From: an uncultured Parolsenella sp.
Lineage (GTDB): Bacteria > Actinomycetota > Coriobacteriia > Coriobacteriales > Atopobiaceae
Length of the DNA stretch: 64,000 bases
Direction: 5' to 3'
Assembly: GCF_934660935.1 (NCBI RefSeq)
Contig: NZ_CAKUIH010000006.1
Location: 62,001-126,000 of the forward strand
Made by a program: the position numbers and the translations under genes. The notes under the pieces were generated by a model. It saw only the letters and a program-made list of their open reading frames with translations. It ran no database searches and was not told the DNA's origin. This document shows, in pieces, positions 29,046 to 37,691 of the stretch; the stretch's first letter is position 1; each line of letters opens with the position of its first letter.

Positions 29046-31343
29046 ATGGAGTCGCTGTATCGCAAATATCGTCCGCAGACGTTTGAGCAGGTAGTTGGTC
29101 AGACGCACGTGGTCTCCACGCTCGAGCGCGCCGTATGCGAGGGACGCACGAGCCACGCCTACCTCTTCTGCGGCCCGCGCGGCACCGGCAAGACCACCAT
29201 GGCCCGCATCCTTGCGAAGGCCCTCATGTGCGAGCAGGGCGAGGGCCACCTGCCGGATGGCACCTGCGAGGAATGCCGCCTCATCGCCGCCGGCGAGCAC
29301 CCGGATGTTTACGAGCTCGACGCGGCAAGCCGCACGGGCGTCGACAACGTGCGCGAGGAGATCATCAACCGCGTCGACTACGCGCCGGTGCGTGGCCGCT
29401 ACAAGGTCTACATCATCGACGAGGTCCACATGTTGACGCCTGCGGCGTTTAACGCGCTGCTCAAGACGCTCGAGGAGCCGCCGGCGCACGTCGTCTTCAT
29501 CATGTGCACGACGGATCCGCAGAAGATCCTCGCCACCATTCTCTCGCGCGTCCAGCGCTTCGACTTCCACTCCATCGCGCCGGACGAGATGCGCGCTCAC
29601 CTCGTTGACGTGTGCGAGAAGGAGGGCTTCACCTTCGATGACGAAGCGCTCGACATCGTTGTGCGCCATGCTCGCGGAGGCATGCGTGACGCGCTCTCCG
29701 CGCTCGAGCAACTCTCTGTCTTTGGCGCGGGAGATGTGGGTGCCGAGGCCGCGCGCGATCTTCTCGGCGAGGCGAGCGGGTCTGCCCTCTCGGGGGTGTC
29801 CCTGGCGCTCGCGAACCGCGACGTTCCCGCGCTCTTCTCCGAGGTGGCGGAGCTCGTCAACAACGGCGGAGACCTCCTGCAGTTCACGCGCGAGCTCGCG
29901 AGCCGCGTGCGCGATGCCTACGTGGTGAGCGTTGCCGGTGCCAAGCCGGGCGTGGTGAACGCGCCTGACGAGGCCTTGGCCGAGCTTGCGGAGGAGGCGG
30001 CGGCGTATGGCAGCAGCGACCGCCTCGCGCGCGTGCTTACCGTGCTCGGCGATGCGGCGAGCGAGATGCGCACAGCCGTCAACCAGCGCCTCGTTCTCGA
30101 GATCGCCCTGACGCGCTGCGCGAGGCCCGAAGGCGACCTTACGCTCGAAGCCCTTGCCGAGCGCATCGAGCGCCTCGAGCGCGGGGGAGTGGCGGTGGCC
30201 CCCGCCGTCGGTGCGTCCGCACCTGCGGTGGAGCCCGTGGTGGCGTCATCGCCCGCGCCGAGGCCCGCCCCTGCGCCTGCGGCTACGGCTGCGGCGCCGA
30301 AGCCGTTTACTCCGCCGCCCCTGCCTCGCCGCAAGCCCGCGGCGACTTCCGCTACCAACAAGTTCGCGGCGGCTCCGGCTCCCGCGCCCGCTCCGACACC
30401 GGTCAAGCCTGCGGCGGCCCCGGTTCCCGCGCCCGCGCCTGTTCCGGCGCCCGCGCCGAAGTCCGTGACTGCCCCAGCTCCCGCGCCTGCCCCGGCTCCT
30501 GCGCCCACTTCGTCGGTCGCTGCTGGCAATCTCCAGCGCATGTGGAAGGGCGTCGTTGATGGCATCGTCAAGAGCAATCCCTCGTGTGGCGGTTTGCTGC
30601 TTAACGTGACCGCGCTGTCTGATGACGGCTCGACCTTGATGCTTGGCCTGCCCGCGGGTGGTTCTTTCGTTCGCCTGATGCTTGGCCGCGCAGACGTGAA
30701 GGCGATTCTCGATGCCGCCGTGACGGCTGCCTTCGGCTCTCGCCAGATTGCGCTCGTTGGCTCCGAGGCACCTGCCGCGCCCAAGCCCGCTTCGGTTCCG
30801 GTCGCCGTTGCCACGCCCGCGCAGGCCTCTCCCGCGCCGATTGCCGCGCCGGCGCCCGCTGCTCCTGTCCAGGCACCCGCGACAGCGCCTGTTGAGAATC
30901 CCGCGCCGGTCCCGGCGCCAGCCCCCGCTCCGGCACCCGCGCCCGCTCCGGTACCCGCGCCCACGCCGGCATTCACGTCGACCCCCGTGCCCGGACCAGC
31001 GCCTGCAGCCCCCGCGCCGGCGCCCGCATTCGAGGAAGACGAGCCGCCCTATGACGACTACGTCCCCTATGACGACGAGGATACCCTCGCTCCTGGCGAC
31101 GAGGATTCCGCGCCCGCGGACTTTGGCGCCGACCCGAGCGAGCCCGAGGCGCCCGCTGCCCCCGTGCCCGCGGCTACCGAGCCGGCCCCCGCGCCTGCGG
31201 CCCCCTCGCTTTCCGTTCCCCCCGCGGCTTCCGCCGCGGCGGGATCGTCTGACCCCATCACCTCCGAGGCAGAGCTTCGCTCCGCGATGATGGATATTTT
31301 CGGAGCCGGAACCAAGATCGACCATGTTGAGGGCGACGCCTAG
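29046..31343 (+). CDS. dnaX: DNA polymerase III subunit gamma/tau
   Basis: A 765-residue clamp-loader ATPase. YRKYRPQTF, Walker A GPRGTGKTT (43-51), a zinc module of Cys residues between 61 and 83, Walker B IIDEVHML and sensor 1 TTDPQKI lie in the first 220 residues. After the collar (to about 370) come long Ala/Pro-rich stretches, interrupted by a folded segment near 500-575, then an acidic region. The Pro/Ala linkers are unusually long and repetitive at DNA level. It begins the dnaX-ybaB-recR cluster that is conserved in many bacteria. ATG 29046 follows GGAGG. Confidence 0.96.
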   Translation: MESLYRKYRPQTFEQVVGQTHVVSTLERAVCEGRTSHAYLFCGPRGTGKTTMARILAKALMCEQGEGHLPDGTCEECRLIAAGEHPDVYELDAASRTGVDNVREEIINRVDYAPVRGRYKVYIIDEVHMLTPAAFNALLKTLEEPPAHVVFIMCTTDPQKILATILSRVQRFDFHSIAPDEMRAHLVDVCEKEGFTFDDEALDIVVRHARGGMRDALSALEQLSVFGAGDVGAEAARDLLGEASGSALSGVSLALANRDVPALFSEVAELVNNGGDLLQFTRELASRVRDAYVVSVAGAKPGVVNAPDEALAELAEEAAAYGSSDRLARVLTVLGDAASEMRTAVNQRLVLEIALTRCARPEGDLTLEALAERIERLERGGVAVAPAVGASAPAVEPVVASSPAPRPAPAPAATAAAPKPFTPPPLPRRKPAATSATNKFAAAPAPAPAPTPVKPAAAPVPAPAPVPAPAPKSVTAPAPAPAPAPAPTSSVAAGNLQRMWKGVVDGIVKSNPSCGGLLLNVTALSDDGSTLMLGLPAGGSFVRLMLGRADVKAILDAAVTAAFGSRQIALVGSEAPAAPKPASVPVAVATPAQASPAPIAAPAPAAPVQAPATAPVENPAPVPAPAPAPAPAPAPVPAPTPAFTSTPVPGPAPAAPAPAPAFEEDEPPYDDYVPYDDEDTLAPGDEDSAPADFGADPSEPEAPAAPVPAATEPAPAPAAPSLSVPPAASAAAGSSDPITSEAELRSAMMDIFGAGTKIDHVEGDA

Positions 31344-31425
31344 GCCGGATGGCACGCCGGGCCCTCAGCGGGTAAAGTAGAAGAGTTACCAAAGCCGTTT
31401 TTCGGCGATAGACGAAGGAGCCCCC

Positions 31426-31749
31426 ATGGCCCAGATGAATATGCAGCAGATGATGAAGCAGGCGCGCAAGATGCAGGAGCAGCTTGCCGCCGCGCAGGAG
31501 AAGCTCAAGGACCTCGAGGTCTCCTCCTCCACCGGTGGTGGCATGGTCAAGGTTGTCGCCACTGGCGAGATGCAGATCAAGTCCATCGAGATCAGCCCTG
31601 ACGCCTGTGATCCCGAGGATGTCGAGCTTCTCCAGGATATGGTCCTCGCCGCCGTTAACGAGGCCCTTTCCAGCGCCCAGGAGGCTGCCGGCTCTCAGAT
31701 GAGCGCTGCTACCGGTCTTGGTGGCATGAACATTCCGGGGCTCTTCTAA
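31426..31749 (+). CDS. YbaB/EbfC family nucleoid-associated protein
   Basis: A 107-residue protein with an N-terminal Met/Gln-rich helix (NMQQMMKQARKMQEQL) and the conserved core VSSSTGGGMVKVVATG and SPDACDPEDVELLQDMV. The family forms dimers that bind DNA and often lies between dnaX and recR, as here. The stop is followed three bases later by recR. Confidence 0.95.
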   Translation: MAQMNMQQMMKQARKMQEQLAAAQEKLKDLEVSSSTGGGMVKVVATGEMQIKSIEISPDACDPEDVELLQDMVLAAVNEALSSAQEAAGSQMSAATGLGGMNIPGLF

Positions 31750-31752
31750 CCT

Positions 31753-32397
31753 ATGCCCTACGACCAAATCGGCGCCCAGGGAGAGCCCTTCGGTGCCTCG
31801 CGCAATGATGGCCGCGCCTTGCGCCGCCTGCTCGACGAGCTTGGCCGCCTGCCGGGCATTGGACCTAAGAGCGCCCAGCGCATTGCCTATCACATCCTCG
31901 GCACTGATGCCGAGGATGCCCGTAGGCTTGCGCAGGCGATTCTCGATGTCAAGCAGCAGGTTCACTTCTGCCCGGTCTGCTTCAGCTACGCGACGCGCGA
32001 GCGTTGCGACGTGTGCGAGGACCCGAGTCGAGACCAGACTTCGATATGCGTGGTCTCGGAGCCCCGTGACGTTTCAGCCATCGAAAGGACCGGCGCGTTC
32101 CATGGCCTGTATCACGTCCTCGGTGGCGTTATTTCGCCCATGGATAAGATCGGGCCGGAGCAGCTTCATGTGCGTGAGCTTCTCTCGCGCCTGGCGGATG
32201 GCACCGTCACCGAGGTCATCCTTGCGACGAATCCGGATGTCGAGGGCGAGACCACGGCTACGTACTTGTCGCGTACGATCAAACCGCTCGGCGTGCACGT
32301 GACGCGCCTCGCGAGCGGTCTTCCGGTTGGTGGAGACCTTGAGTATGCGGACGAGGTCACGCTGGGGCGTGCGATTGAGGCCCGCAGAGAGCTGTAG
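31753..32397 (+). CDS. recR: Recombination mediator RecR
   Basis: A 214-residue protein of gap repair, loading RecA together with RecO/RecF. It has the N-terminal HhH (LGRLPGIGPKSAQRIAYHIL), a four-Cys zinc finger (CPVCFSYATRERCDVCED), the Toprim domain (ICVVSEPRDVSAIE, ATNPDVEGETTATYL) and a C-terminal Walker-like segment. Length is slightly above the usual 200. It is coupled to ybaB. Confidence 0.97.
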   Translation: MPYDQIGAQGEPFGASRNDGRALRRLLDELGRLPGIGPKSAQRIAYHILGTDAEDARRLAQAILDVKQQVHFCPVCFSYATRERCDVCEDPSRDQTSICVVSEPRDVSAIERTGAFHGLYHVLGGVISPMDKIGPEQLHVRELLSRLADGTVTEVILATNPDVEGETTATYLSRTIKPLGVHVTRLASGLPVGGDLEYADEVTLGRAIEARREL

Positions 32398-32462
32398 AAT
32401 TTCGTCGTCAGCGGAGGCGGAGGTTTCGCCCGTCTGCCGCGCGCGACAAAGGGGGAATGGCG

Positions 32463-33515
32463 ATGTCAGCAAAGCGCTTCAAACAGCCAGATCAGGGTCA
32501 GCCTCAGCGGGCCGCGTCCGCGTCTGGCCGGCGCCCCGTCTCTGGACACCACATGGGCGCGCATGCCGCCACGCCGCGACCGGCGGATCGGGTTCCCCCG
32601 GTGTCGGGGTATGCCGCGCCTGCACGTACTCAGGCTGCGCCCGCGCCCGCCGCGTCCCATCGACAGGGTTCTGCGCCGGCTCGCGCCAGGGGCTCCCGCT
32701 TTGCGGACGCAACCCGCGCGACTGCCTCTTCCCACCAGTTCGCCCACCTCGGGGGCACTACGGACCTTGGCGTTGCCGCCGGTCAGGTTCCCATCACCGC
32801 GTCTGACGACGGGGCCGGCTCCTATTCGGGCGACGACGCGCCGCGTCCCATTGACGTCGACCCCGCGGCAACGGGTTCCTTTAATACGATCCGTCGCGGT
32901 CAAGGTGCCGTCATCTCTACGCGCGAGACCGCAGGTCGTGCTGCCGCTGCCGCTCGCAGGTCTCTTCCCAAGGAAGCGCGCCGCGGTCAGGGCACGCGCC
33001 AGCGCTCGGCAAAGGCCCCGCTTCCGGTTCTCGTCGGCATTGGCGTCGCCGCGCTCGTGGTAGTCGTCCTTCTCGTCATGCTTGTCACGTCGCTCCTGGG
33101 TGGCTCCTCCAAGCAGGCTTCTGGTGCCGCCACGACTGCTCCCGCCGAGACGGCCGTTTCTGCGCAGGAGGGCATCGAGCTTGGGGCTTACACCTATTCC
33201 ACGAGCCAAGGCGATCAAGGCTGGGAGCTTGTCCGCAGCTCGACCAGTGGGGAGACCGCGGTGGTAGCGGCACTTTCGGGCACCCCCGCCTCCGTCTGCC
33301 TATATCAGGGCACGCTTTATATTCCGGAGAACCTGCCCGATGGCACGTGGGACATCATCTGCTATCTTCCCGCCGATGGCTCAACTGCTTCCCAGCTGCT
33401 TGGCGACGACGGCCAGCCCGTCGTTGGTTCGGGCACGGTGACAAGCGCCGTGGTTCAGGGCGGGTCGCTTGCGCTTTCCGGCGATGGCGTCTCGCAATCC
33501 GTGCCTCTTAGCTAG
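32463..33515 (+). CDS. Membrane-anchored protein with disordered cytosolic region, unknown function
   Basis: About 350 residues. The first 175 are low-complexity, rich in Ala, Pro, Arg and Gly. One transmembrane helix (about 180-205, VLVGIGVAALVVVVLLVML) follows, then an extracytoplasmic domain of about 140 residues (GIELGAYTYSTSQGDQGWELV, GTPASVCLYQGTLYIPENLPDG) that I cannot assign to a family. The second ATG (32463) is chosen because the GGGGG ribosome site is correctly spaced for it and too close to ATG 32457. It follows recR by 65 bp. Confidence 0.75.
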   Translation: MSAKRFKQPDQGQPQRAASASGRRPVSGHHMGAHAATPRPADRVPPVSGYAAPARTQAAPAPAASHRQGSAPARARGSRFADATRATASSHQFAHLGGTTDLGVAAGQVPITASDDGAGSYSGDDAPRPIDVDPAATGSFNTIRRGQGAVISTRETAGRAAAAARRSLPKEARRGQGTRQRSAKAPLPVLVGIGVAALVVVVLLVMLVTSLLGGSSKQASGAATTAPAETAVSAQEGIELGAYTYSTSQGDQGWELVRSSTSGETAVVAALSGTPASVCLYQGTLYIPENLPDGTWDIICYLPADGSTASQLLGDDGQPVVGSGTVTSAVVQGGSLALSGDGVSQSVPLS

Positions 33516-33604
33516 AAGAAGCGAGCGATATCCCTGGTAGATGGCTTGCGCTGGAGTATGTTGCGTCTTTGTCAAAAACTGGCAAAGAAATTTGAAAAAG
33601 CTAC

Positions 33605-33634
33605 TAGACAGGGCTAGAGAGTTTCCTGTACTAT
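33605..33634 (+). promoter_or_regulatory. Promoter of tRNA-Asp
   Basis: TAGACA (33605-33610), an 18-bp spacer and TACTAT (33629-33634), about 19 bp before the mature tRNA end. Confidence 0.65.
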
Positions 33635-33652
33635 AGCTCTCGCACCTGACAC

Positions 33653-33729
<77 letters not shown>

Positions 33730-33741
33730 TTGGATGTTCGA

Positions 33742-33771
33742 AGGGTCCTGGTTCACGCCAGGGCCCTTTTT
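33742..33771 (+). terminator. Terminator of tRNA-Asp
   Basis: A 10-bp stem with one wobble (33742-33751 with 33758-33767) and five T. Confidence 0.88.
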
Positions 33772-33772
33772 G

Positions 33773-33958
33773 TTTTGGGCGAGCGGGCCTCCTCGTGCGG
33801 TGAGTCGCTCAGGCCGCGTGTCTCTTTGTTGGTCGAGTGGGCCTCTCATTCGGCAAGCCATTTAGGCCGCGTGCTCCTCTGCCCGGCCGCGCGCCGCTTT
33901 GTTGGCTGAGTGAGTCTCTCATTCGGCGAGTCACTCGAGCCGCGCATCTCTTTGTCTG
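33773..33958. repeat. Three degenerate tandem repeat units
   Basis: Units starting near 33773, 33826 and 33899 (about 53-73 bp each) share the order TTGTTGG.CGAG, GGCCTCTCATTCGGC, GAGTCAC and GCCGCGTGTCTC with many substitutions. No coding frame is convincing. The remaining part of the gap up to 34140 shows nothing recognisable. Confidence 0.6.
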
Positions 33959-34140
33959 GACGACCCTGTGTCATTCCGCCTCCGCCGCTGGAGCCGAGCT
34001 GCCTGCTAAACCTGCTGCTCCTTGAGGGCGAGACCACTCCCTCAGTTGCGGCGCCGTTACCAAGGACCCGCAAAACGCCATGCGACTGGTCGCATTTGCT
34101 AAAATTGCTAGGTCGCACTCACATTTCACGGGGGTGATTA

Positions 34141-34833
34141 ATGGTGACTGCGCCGACGCAAACAATGGGCCCAGCTCGCCTCGCCGTCTTCGACTATGAC
34201 GGGACGATTCTGAGCGGTCAGTCGGGCTCTCTCTTTTCGCGCTATCTGCTTTCGAACGGGCTTGTGACAAAACGCACCGCGTTGCGCCTGTTCTGGTGGG
34301 GGGTGCGCTATAAGCTTCACCTGCCATTCCGCCAGGATGAGGCTCGCGAGCTGATCTTCCGCGATCTCGGGGCCCACGGCTACGATTACGCCACGCGGGT
34401 CATGCGGGATTTCTCGCATGAGGTTCTCGAGCCGCGCGAGCGGGCTGCCGCCAAGGCGGAGATTCGTCGTCGAGCCGACGAGGGCTGCGCCACCGTGCTC
34501 GTTTCCGCGACGTTCTTCGAGATCGCCCGCCTTGCGGCAGAACGCCTGGGTATTGACGGCGTTGCCGCCACGCGCATGGAGCGCGACGCCGATGGCGCTT
34601 ATACCGGCAAGGTCGAGGGCGAGGTCGTCGCGGGTGCGGGAAAGGTCCGGGCTGTCGTCGCTTGGGCAGAGGAGCGCTTCGGCCACGACTGGTCGATCGC
34701 CTACGCCTATGGCGATCACTTCACTGACGAGCCTCTGCTTGAGTTGGCGGACACGCCTTACGCGGTTTGCCCGGGGACCACGCTCTCGCGCATTGCGAAG
34801 AAGCGCGGCTGGCAGAGTTTGAACTGGAGGTAG
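34141..34833 (+). CDS. HAD-superfamily phosphatase (SerB-like, subfamily IB)
   Basis: A 230-residue hydrolase. Motif I FDYDGT (nucleophile Asp18, acid Asp20), motif II VLVSATFFEI (Ser), motif III Lys in GAGKVRAV and motif IV YGDHFTDEPLL are all present. The helical cap lies between residues 35 and 110. HAD-IB members act on phosphoserine or on lipid and sugar phosphates; the substrate here is not evident. It is followed two bases later by an Rrf2 regulator, so co-transcription is likely. Confidence 0.9.
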   Translation: MVTAPTQTMGPARLAVFDYDGTILSGQSGSLFSRYLLSNGLVTKRTALRLFWWGVRYKLHLPFRQDEARELIFRDLGAHGYDYATRVMRDFSHEVLEPRERAAAKAEIRRRADEGCATVLVSATFFEIARLAAERLGIDGVAATRMERDADGAYTGKVEGEVVAGAGKVRAVVAWAEERFGHDWSIAYAYGDHFTDEPLLELADTPYAVCPGTTLSRIAKKRGWQSLNWR

Positions 34834-34835
34834 CC

Positions 34836-35306
34836 TTGGACATCTCGAGAAAGACGGATTACGCCCTGCGCATGCTCGCAGAGCTCGTCCGCGAGCCTTC
34901 CGGGGTCGTTTCCGTTCGTTCCGCGGCAGACCAGAACAACGTGCCTTACTCCTTTGCGCGCTCGATTCAGCGCGACCTCGTTCAGGCTGGCGTCATAGAG
35001 AGCATTCGCGGTTCTCGTGGTGGCATGCGTCTCGTAGCTGACCCGTCGACCGTCACCCTGCTCGATGTCGTCGAGGCCGTGCAGGGCCCGCTTACGATTT
35101 CCGGCTGCGCTGCGGCTGGTCCGGATGGGGGAGAGTGCCCGCGCGCCGTCGCCTGTGGATACAATCCCATTTGGAGGGGCGCACAGGAGCTGCTCGATAG
35201 CTATCTTTCGTCGGTGACGCTTGCCGAGGCGGTTTCCGGCCGCGCGCGTCCCGTCGTGGACGTCCGCTTCACCCACCCCGGCGAGTCTGGCGTGGCGCAT
35301 CGATGA
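34836..35306 (+). CDS. Rrf2-family transcriptional regulator with three cysteines
   Basis: A 156-residue winged-helix regulator starting with TTG at 34836. GGAGG is five bases upstream, and the homologous N-terminus LDISRKTDYALRML begins exactly here. The DNA-binding domain includes VPYSFARSIQRDLVQAG and IRGSRGGMRLVAD. The sensor loop has three Cys (ISGCAAAGPDGGECPRAVAC) with spacing 9 and 5, like iron-sulfur Rrf2 sensors (IscR, NsrR), which respond to iron-sulfur status, NO or redox. The next gene overlaps by four bases. No isc or suf genes are nearby. Confidence 0.88.
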   Translation: MDISRKTDYALRMLAELVREPSGVVSVRSAADQNNVPYSFARSIQRDLVQAGVIESIRGSRGGMRLVADPSTVTLLDVVEAVQGPLTISGCAAAGPDGGECPRAVACGYNPIWRGAQELLDSYLSSVTLAEAVSGRARPVVDVRFTHPGESGVAHR

Positions 35307-36181
35307 GCGAGGGTATCGAAGCCTTCCGCGAACGCGTCTATCTTGCGGGCCGCGAGTTGTATCGTGATCTCCCCTGGCGTCGCACGCGTGACCCCTATGC
35401 GATTTGGGTCTCCGAGGCAATGCTTCAGCAGACGCAGGTCTCCCGCGTTGACGGGAGATGGCAGTCCTGGCTCGACCGATTCCCCTCGGTCGACGCGCTT
35501 GCCGCCGCTACCTCGGCAGACGTGCTTGCCGAGTGGCAGGGCTTGGGCTATAACCGTCGCGCCCTCGCGCTCTGGCGCGCCGCGCGGGAGATTTGCGAGC
35601 GCCACGCGGGCGTTATGCCCTACGACGAGGCCGACCTCAGGGCGCTTCCGGGGATTGGCCCCGCGACGGCTGCCGGAATTCGCGCCTTCGCGTTCGACCT
35701 GCCCGGCGTCTACCTCGAGACAAACGTGCGTGCGGTCTTTCTCCATGAGCTCTTTCCCGGCGCCGAGGACGTGCCGGATTCCGCCCTTCGGCCGCTTGTG
35801 GCTGAGGCGTGCCCTGATGACTCGCTGACAATCGCCGGTGCTGACGCGCCGTGCTCGCCACGTACCTGGTATTACGCGCTGCTCGACTACGGCGCGCACC
35901 TCAAGCGGACCTTGCCCAATCCATCCCGCCGTTCCCGCGAGAACGTGAGGCAGTCGCGTTTCGAGGGGTCGCATCGCCAGAAGCGCGCCGTCCTCGTGAG
36001 GCTGTTGCTTGCCGCGGGCGTTGAGGGGGTCTCTGCCGTCGATGCCGCTCTCGAGCTCACGGAGTTCGAGGCCAAGGCGGGGCGTGCCGCCATTTCTGAG
36101 GCTGCCGCCTTCGGCATTCTCGAGGAGCTTGCCGCCGAGGGCTTCTGCCATGAGGCGGCTCCGGGGCGCTGGGCCGTTTAG
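35303..36181 (+). CDS. MutY-like A/G-specific adenine glycosylase without iron-sulfur cluster
   Basis: A 292-residue HhH-GPD DNA glycosylase. The adenine-excision Glu38 in VSEAMLQQTQV and the helix-hairpin-helix LRALPGIGPATAAGI are clear. The position of the catalytic Asp of MutY (LDGNVKRV in E. coli) reads LETNVRAV, so Asp is replaced by Glu139. The four-Cys iron-sulfur motif and the C-terminal 8-oxoG recognition (NUDIX-like) domain are both missing; instead there is a segment SRRSRENVRQSRFEGSHRQK. I believe a clade of such shorter enzymes exists in anaerobes. It is translationally coupled to the Rrf2 gene (ATGA). Confidence 0.85.
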   Translation: MSEGIEAFRERVYLAGRELYRDLPWRRTRDPYAIWVSEAMLQQTQVSRVDGRWQSWLDRFPSVDALAAATSADVLAEWQGLGYNRRALALWRAAREICERHAGVMPYDEADLRALPGIGPATAAGIRAFAFDLPGVYLETNVRAVFLHELFPGAEDVPDSALRPLVAEACPDDSLTIAGADAPCSPRTWYYALLDYGAHLKRTLPNPSRRSRENVRQSRFEGSHRQKRAVLVRLLLAAGVEGVSAVDAALELTEFEAKAGRAAISEAAAFGILEELAAEGFCHEAAPGRWAV

Positions 36182-36441
36182 CTGCGACTTTGTCTGCGTG
36201 CCTGGCTTTATCCTCGATGTTTGGTGTCCGTGCCGCGTTGCCGGGGCGGTGTGCGGGTGCCGGGCGTTTCCGCATGCGAACGATTGTCGTCCGCATGCGC
36301 GGCCAGCTGGCGCTTTCGCGCGATGCGCGCGACGTGTTGATTGCTCGATCGTGCGTATTGCTCCCGCGCCTGGGGTAGAAGAGCTGTGGTTCGATTGGGG
36401 CGTCGCCTGGGATTGCGGCGCGCAAGAGAGAGGAAGTCGCC

Positions 36442-36987
36442 ATGGCTACCAACTTTGCCGATTCGAAGACCAAGAAGAACCTCGAGGCCGCTTTTGCTGG
36501 CGAGTCTCAGGCGTCGATGAAGTACGGCTACTATGCCAAGGCCGCCAAGAAGGAGGGCTACGTCCAGATCGGGCAGATCTTCTCCGAGACGGCTGGCAAC
36601 GAGGCTGAGCACGCCAAGCTGTGGTTCAAGTACCTGCACGATGGTGATGTGCCAGACACGCTCACCAACTTGAAGGACGCCGCCGAGGGCGAGAACGGCG
36701 AGTGGACGAGCATGTATCCCGAGTTTGCGAAGGTCGCTCGCGAGGAGGGCTTCGACGAGATTGCCGATCGCTTCGAAAGCGTTGCCGGCATCGAGCGTAC
36801 GCACGAGGAGCGCTATCGCAAGCTCGCCGACCGCGTCGAGAACGGCGAGGTGTTCAAGCGCGAGGGCGTTAAGGTCTGGAAGTGCTCCAACTGCGGCTAT
36901 CTGTATGAGGGTGACGCCGCACCCAAGGTTTGCCCGGTTTGCAAGCATCCGCAGGCTTACTTCGAGGAGCAGGCGACCAACTACTAG
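36442..36987 (+). CDS. rbr: Rubrerythrin
   Basis: A 181-residue peroxide-detoxifying protein of anaerobes. The N-terminal ferritin-like di-iron domain has ESQASMKYGYYA, ETAGNEAEHAKLW and GIERTHEERY. The C-terminal rubredoxin-like domain has WKCSNCGYLYEG and CPVCKHPQAYF binding one iron. It reduces hydrogen peroxide using rubredoxin or NAD(P)H-linked donors. AGAGAGGAAG lies before the ATG. A perfect 8-bp inverted repeat lies upstream (36271-36278 with 36291-36298), of unknown role. Confidence 0.96.
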   Translation: MATNFADSKTKKNLEAAFAGESQASMKYGYYAKAAKKEGYVQIGQIFSETAGNEAEHAKLWFKYLHDGDVPDTLTNLKDAAEGENGEWTSMYPEFAKVAREEGFDEIADRFESVAGIERTHEERYRKLADRVENGEVFKREGVKVWKCSNCGYLYEGDAAPKVCPVCKHPQAYFEEQATNY

Positions 36988-37165
36988 GCGCGTGGCCAAG
37001 GCCGCGTGGCGTGCAAGTAGCCGCTGACGAGATCGCAGGAGCGCGCGAGTTGCCGTGAGCGATCCCGCGGGGTGCACGAGTGAAATCGCGGCGAGACTGG
37101 CATATCCGCTGGTGATTGACAAAGAAGCGCGCACAAAGACAGGGCTCGCATAGCTCAGTCGCGCG

Positions 37166-37199
37166 GAGGAGCGCCCCAATTGGAGCGCTCCTCTTTTTT
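37166..37199 (+). terminator. Terminator downstream of rubrerythrin
   Basis: A 9-bp stem (37166-37174 with 37185-37193) followed by six T, about 180 bp after the rubrerythrin stop. Confidence 0.8.
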
Positions 37200-37202
37200 A
37201 TG

Positions 37203-37328
37203 CGCCAAGTAGGGGGCTAATCGGCTACCTGTCGAGTAGACGCCTTTTTTGTCCCGCAAAAGCCGAGGTCGCTGAGAGCTCTAGAGTGGGTCTACTCGAG
37301 CTTAGGCGATTTAGCCCCCTACTTGGCG
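37203..37328. repeat. Large inverted-repeat element (MITE-like)
   Basis: The terminal 18 bases (37203-37220) are perfectly complementary to 37311-37328, and after a few mismatches the arms pair again (TCGAGTAGA with TCTACTCGA). The two arms together are about 40 bp each around a 48-bp centre. No coding capacity. The unit could fold into a cruciform or long RNA hairpin; a short T run follows on the plus side. Confidence 0.8.
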
Positions 37329-37351
37329 ACTTTTTCGCGTCGCCGCCTCTC

Positions 37352-37691
37352 TCGAAAGAGCACGAACCCCTCTTTCGAAAGCAGGAGTAATATGTTTAGG
37401 TCTAAAACAACTCAAAACTAATTTCATATAACGGCAGCTCGCAGCCCTGCTTTGTGCTACACCTTAAAAATGTGCACGAATTGTGAACCGCCCATCATTG
37501 AACCACGCCCGCTTACCGACGCTTTTCACTCGCCGGCTCTCCTAGGGATGCGGGCGGGCATAAAGTGGAAGTGTCCCATCGGGCCCGGGGGCCATTTGTT
37601 CGCGAATCAGCCGGTTTTACGCCGGGGTTGCACTCGCGATATCGCCTGGCTTCGCTGGCGTGTGGGAGAGGGTTGAAGAAGGGGGACTCGA
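37352..37691. other. A+T-rich gene-free stretch before glgB
   Basis: A 9-bp hairpin (37352-37360 with 37370-37378) is followed by about 120 bp (37380-37500) clearly richer in A and T than anything else nearby, then normal GC content up to glgB. No ribosome site or frame is convincing. It may carry the glgB promoter or be a remnant of transferred DNA. Confidence 0.5.
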
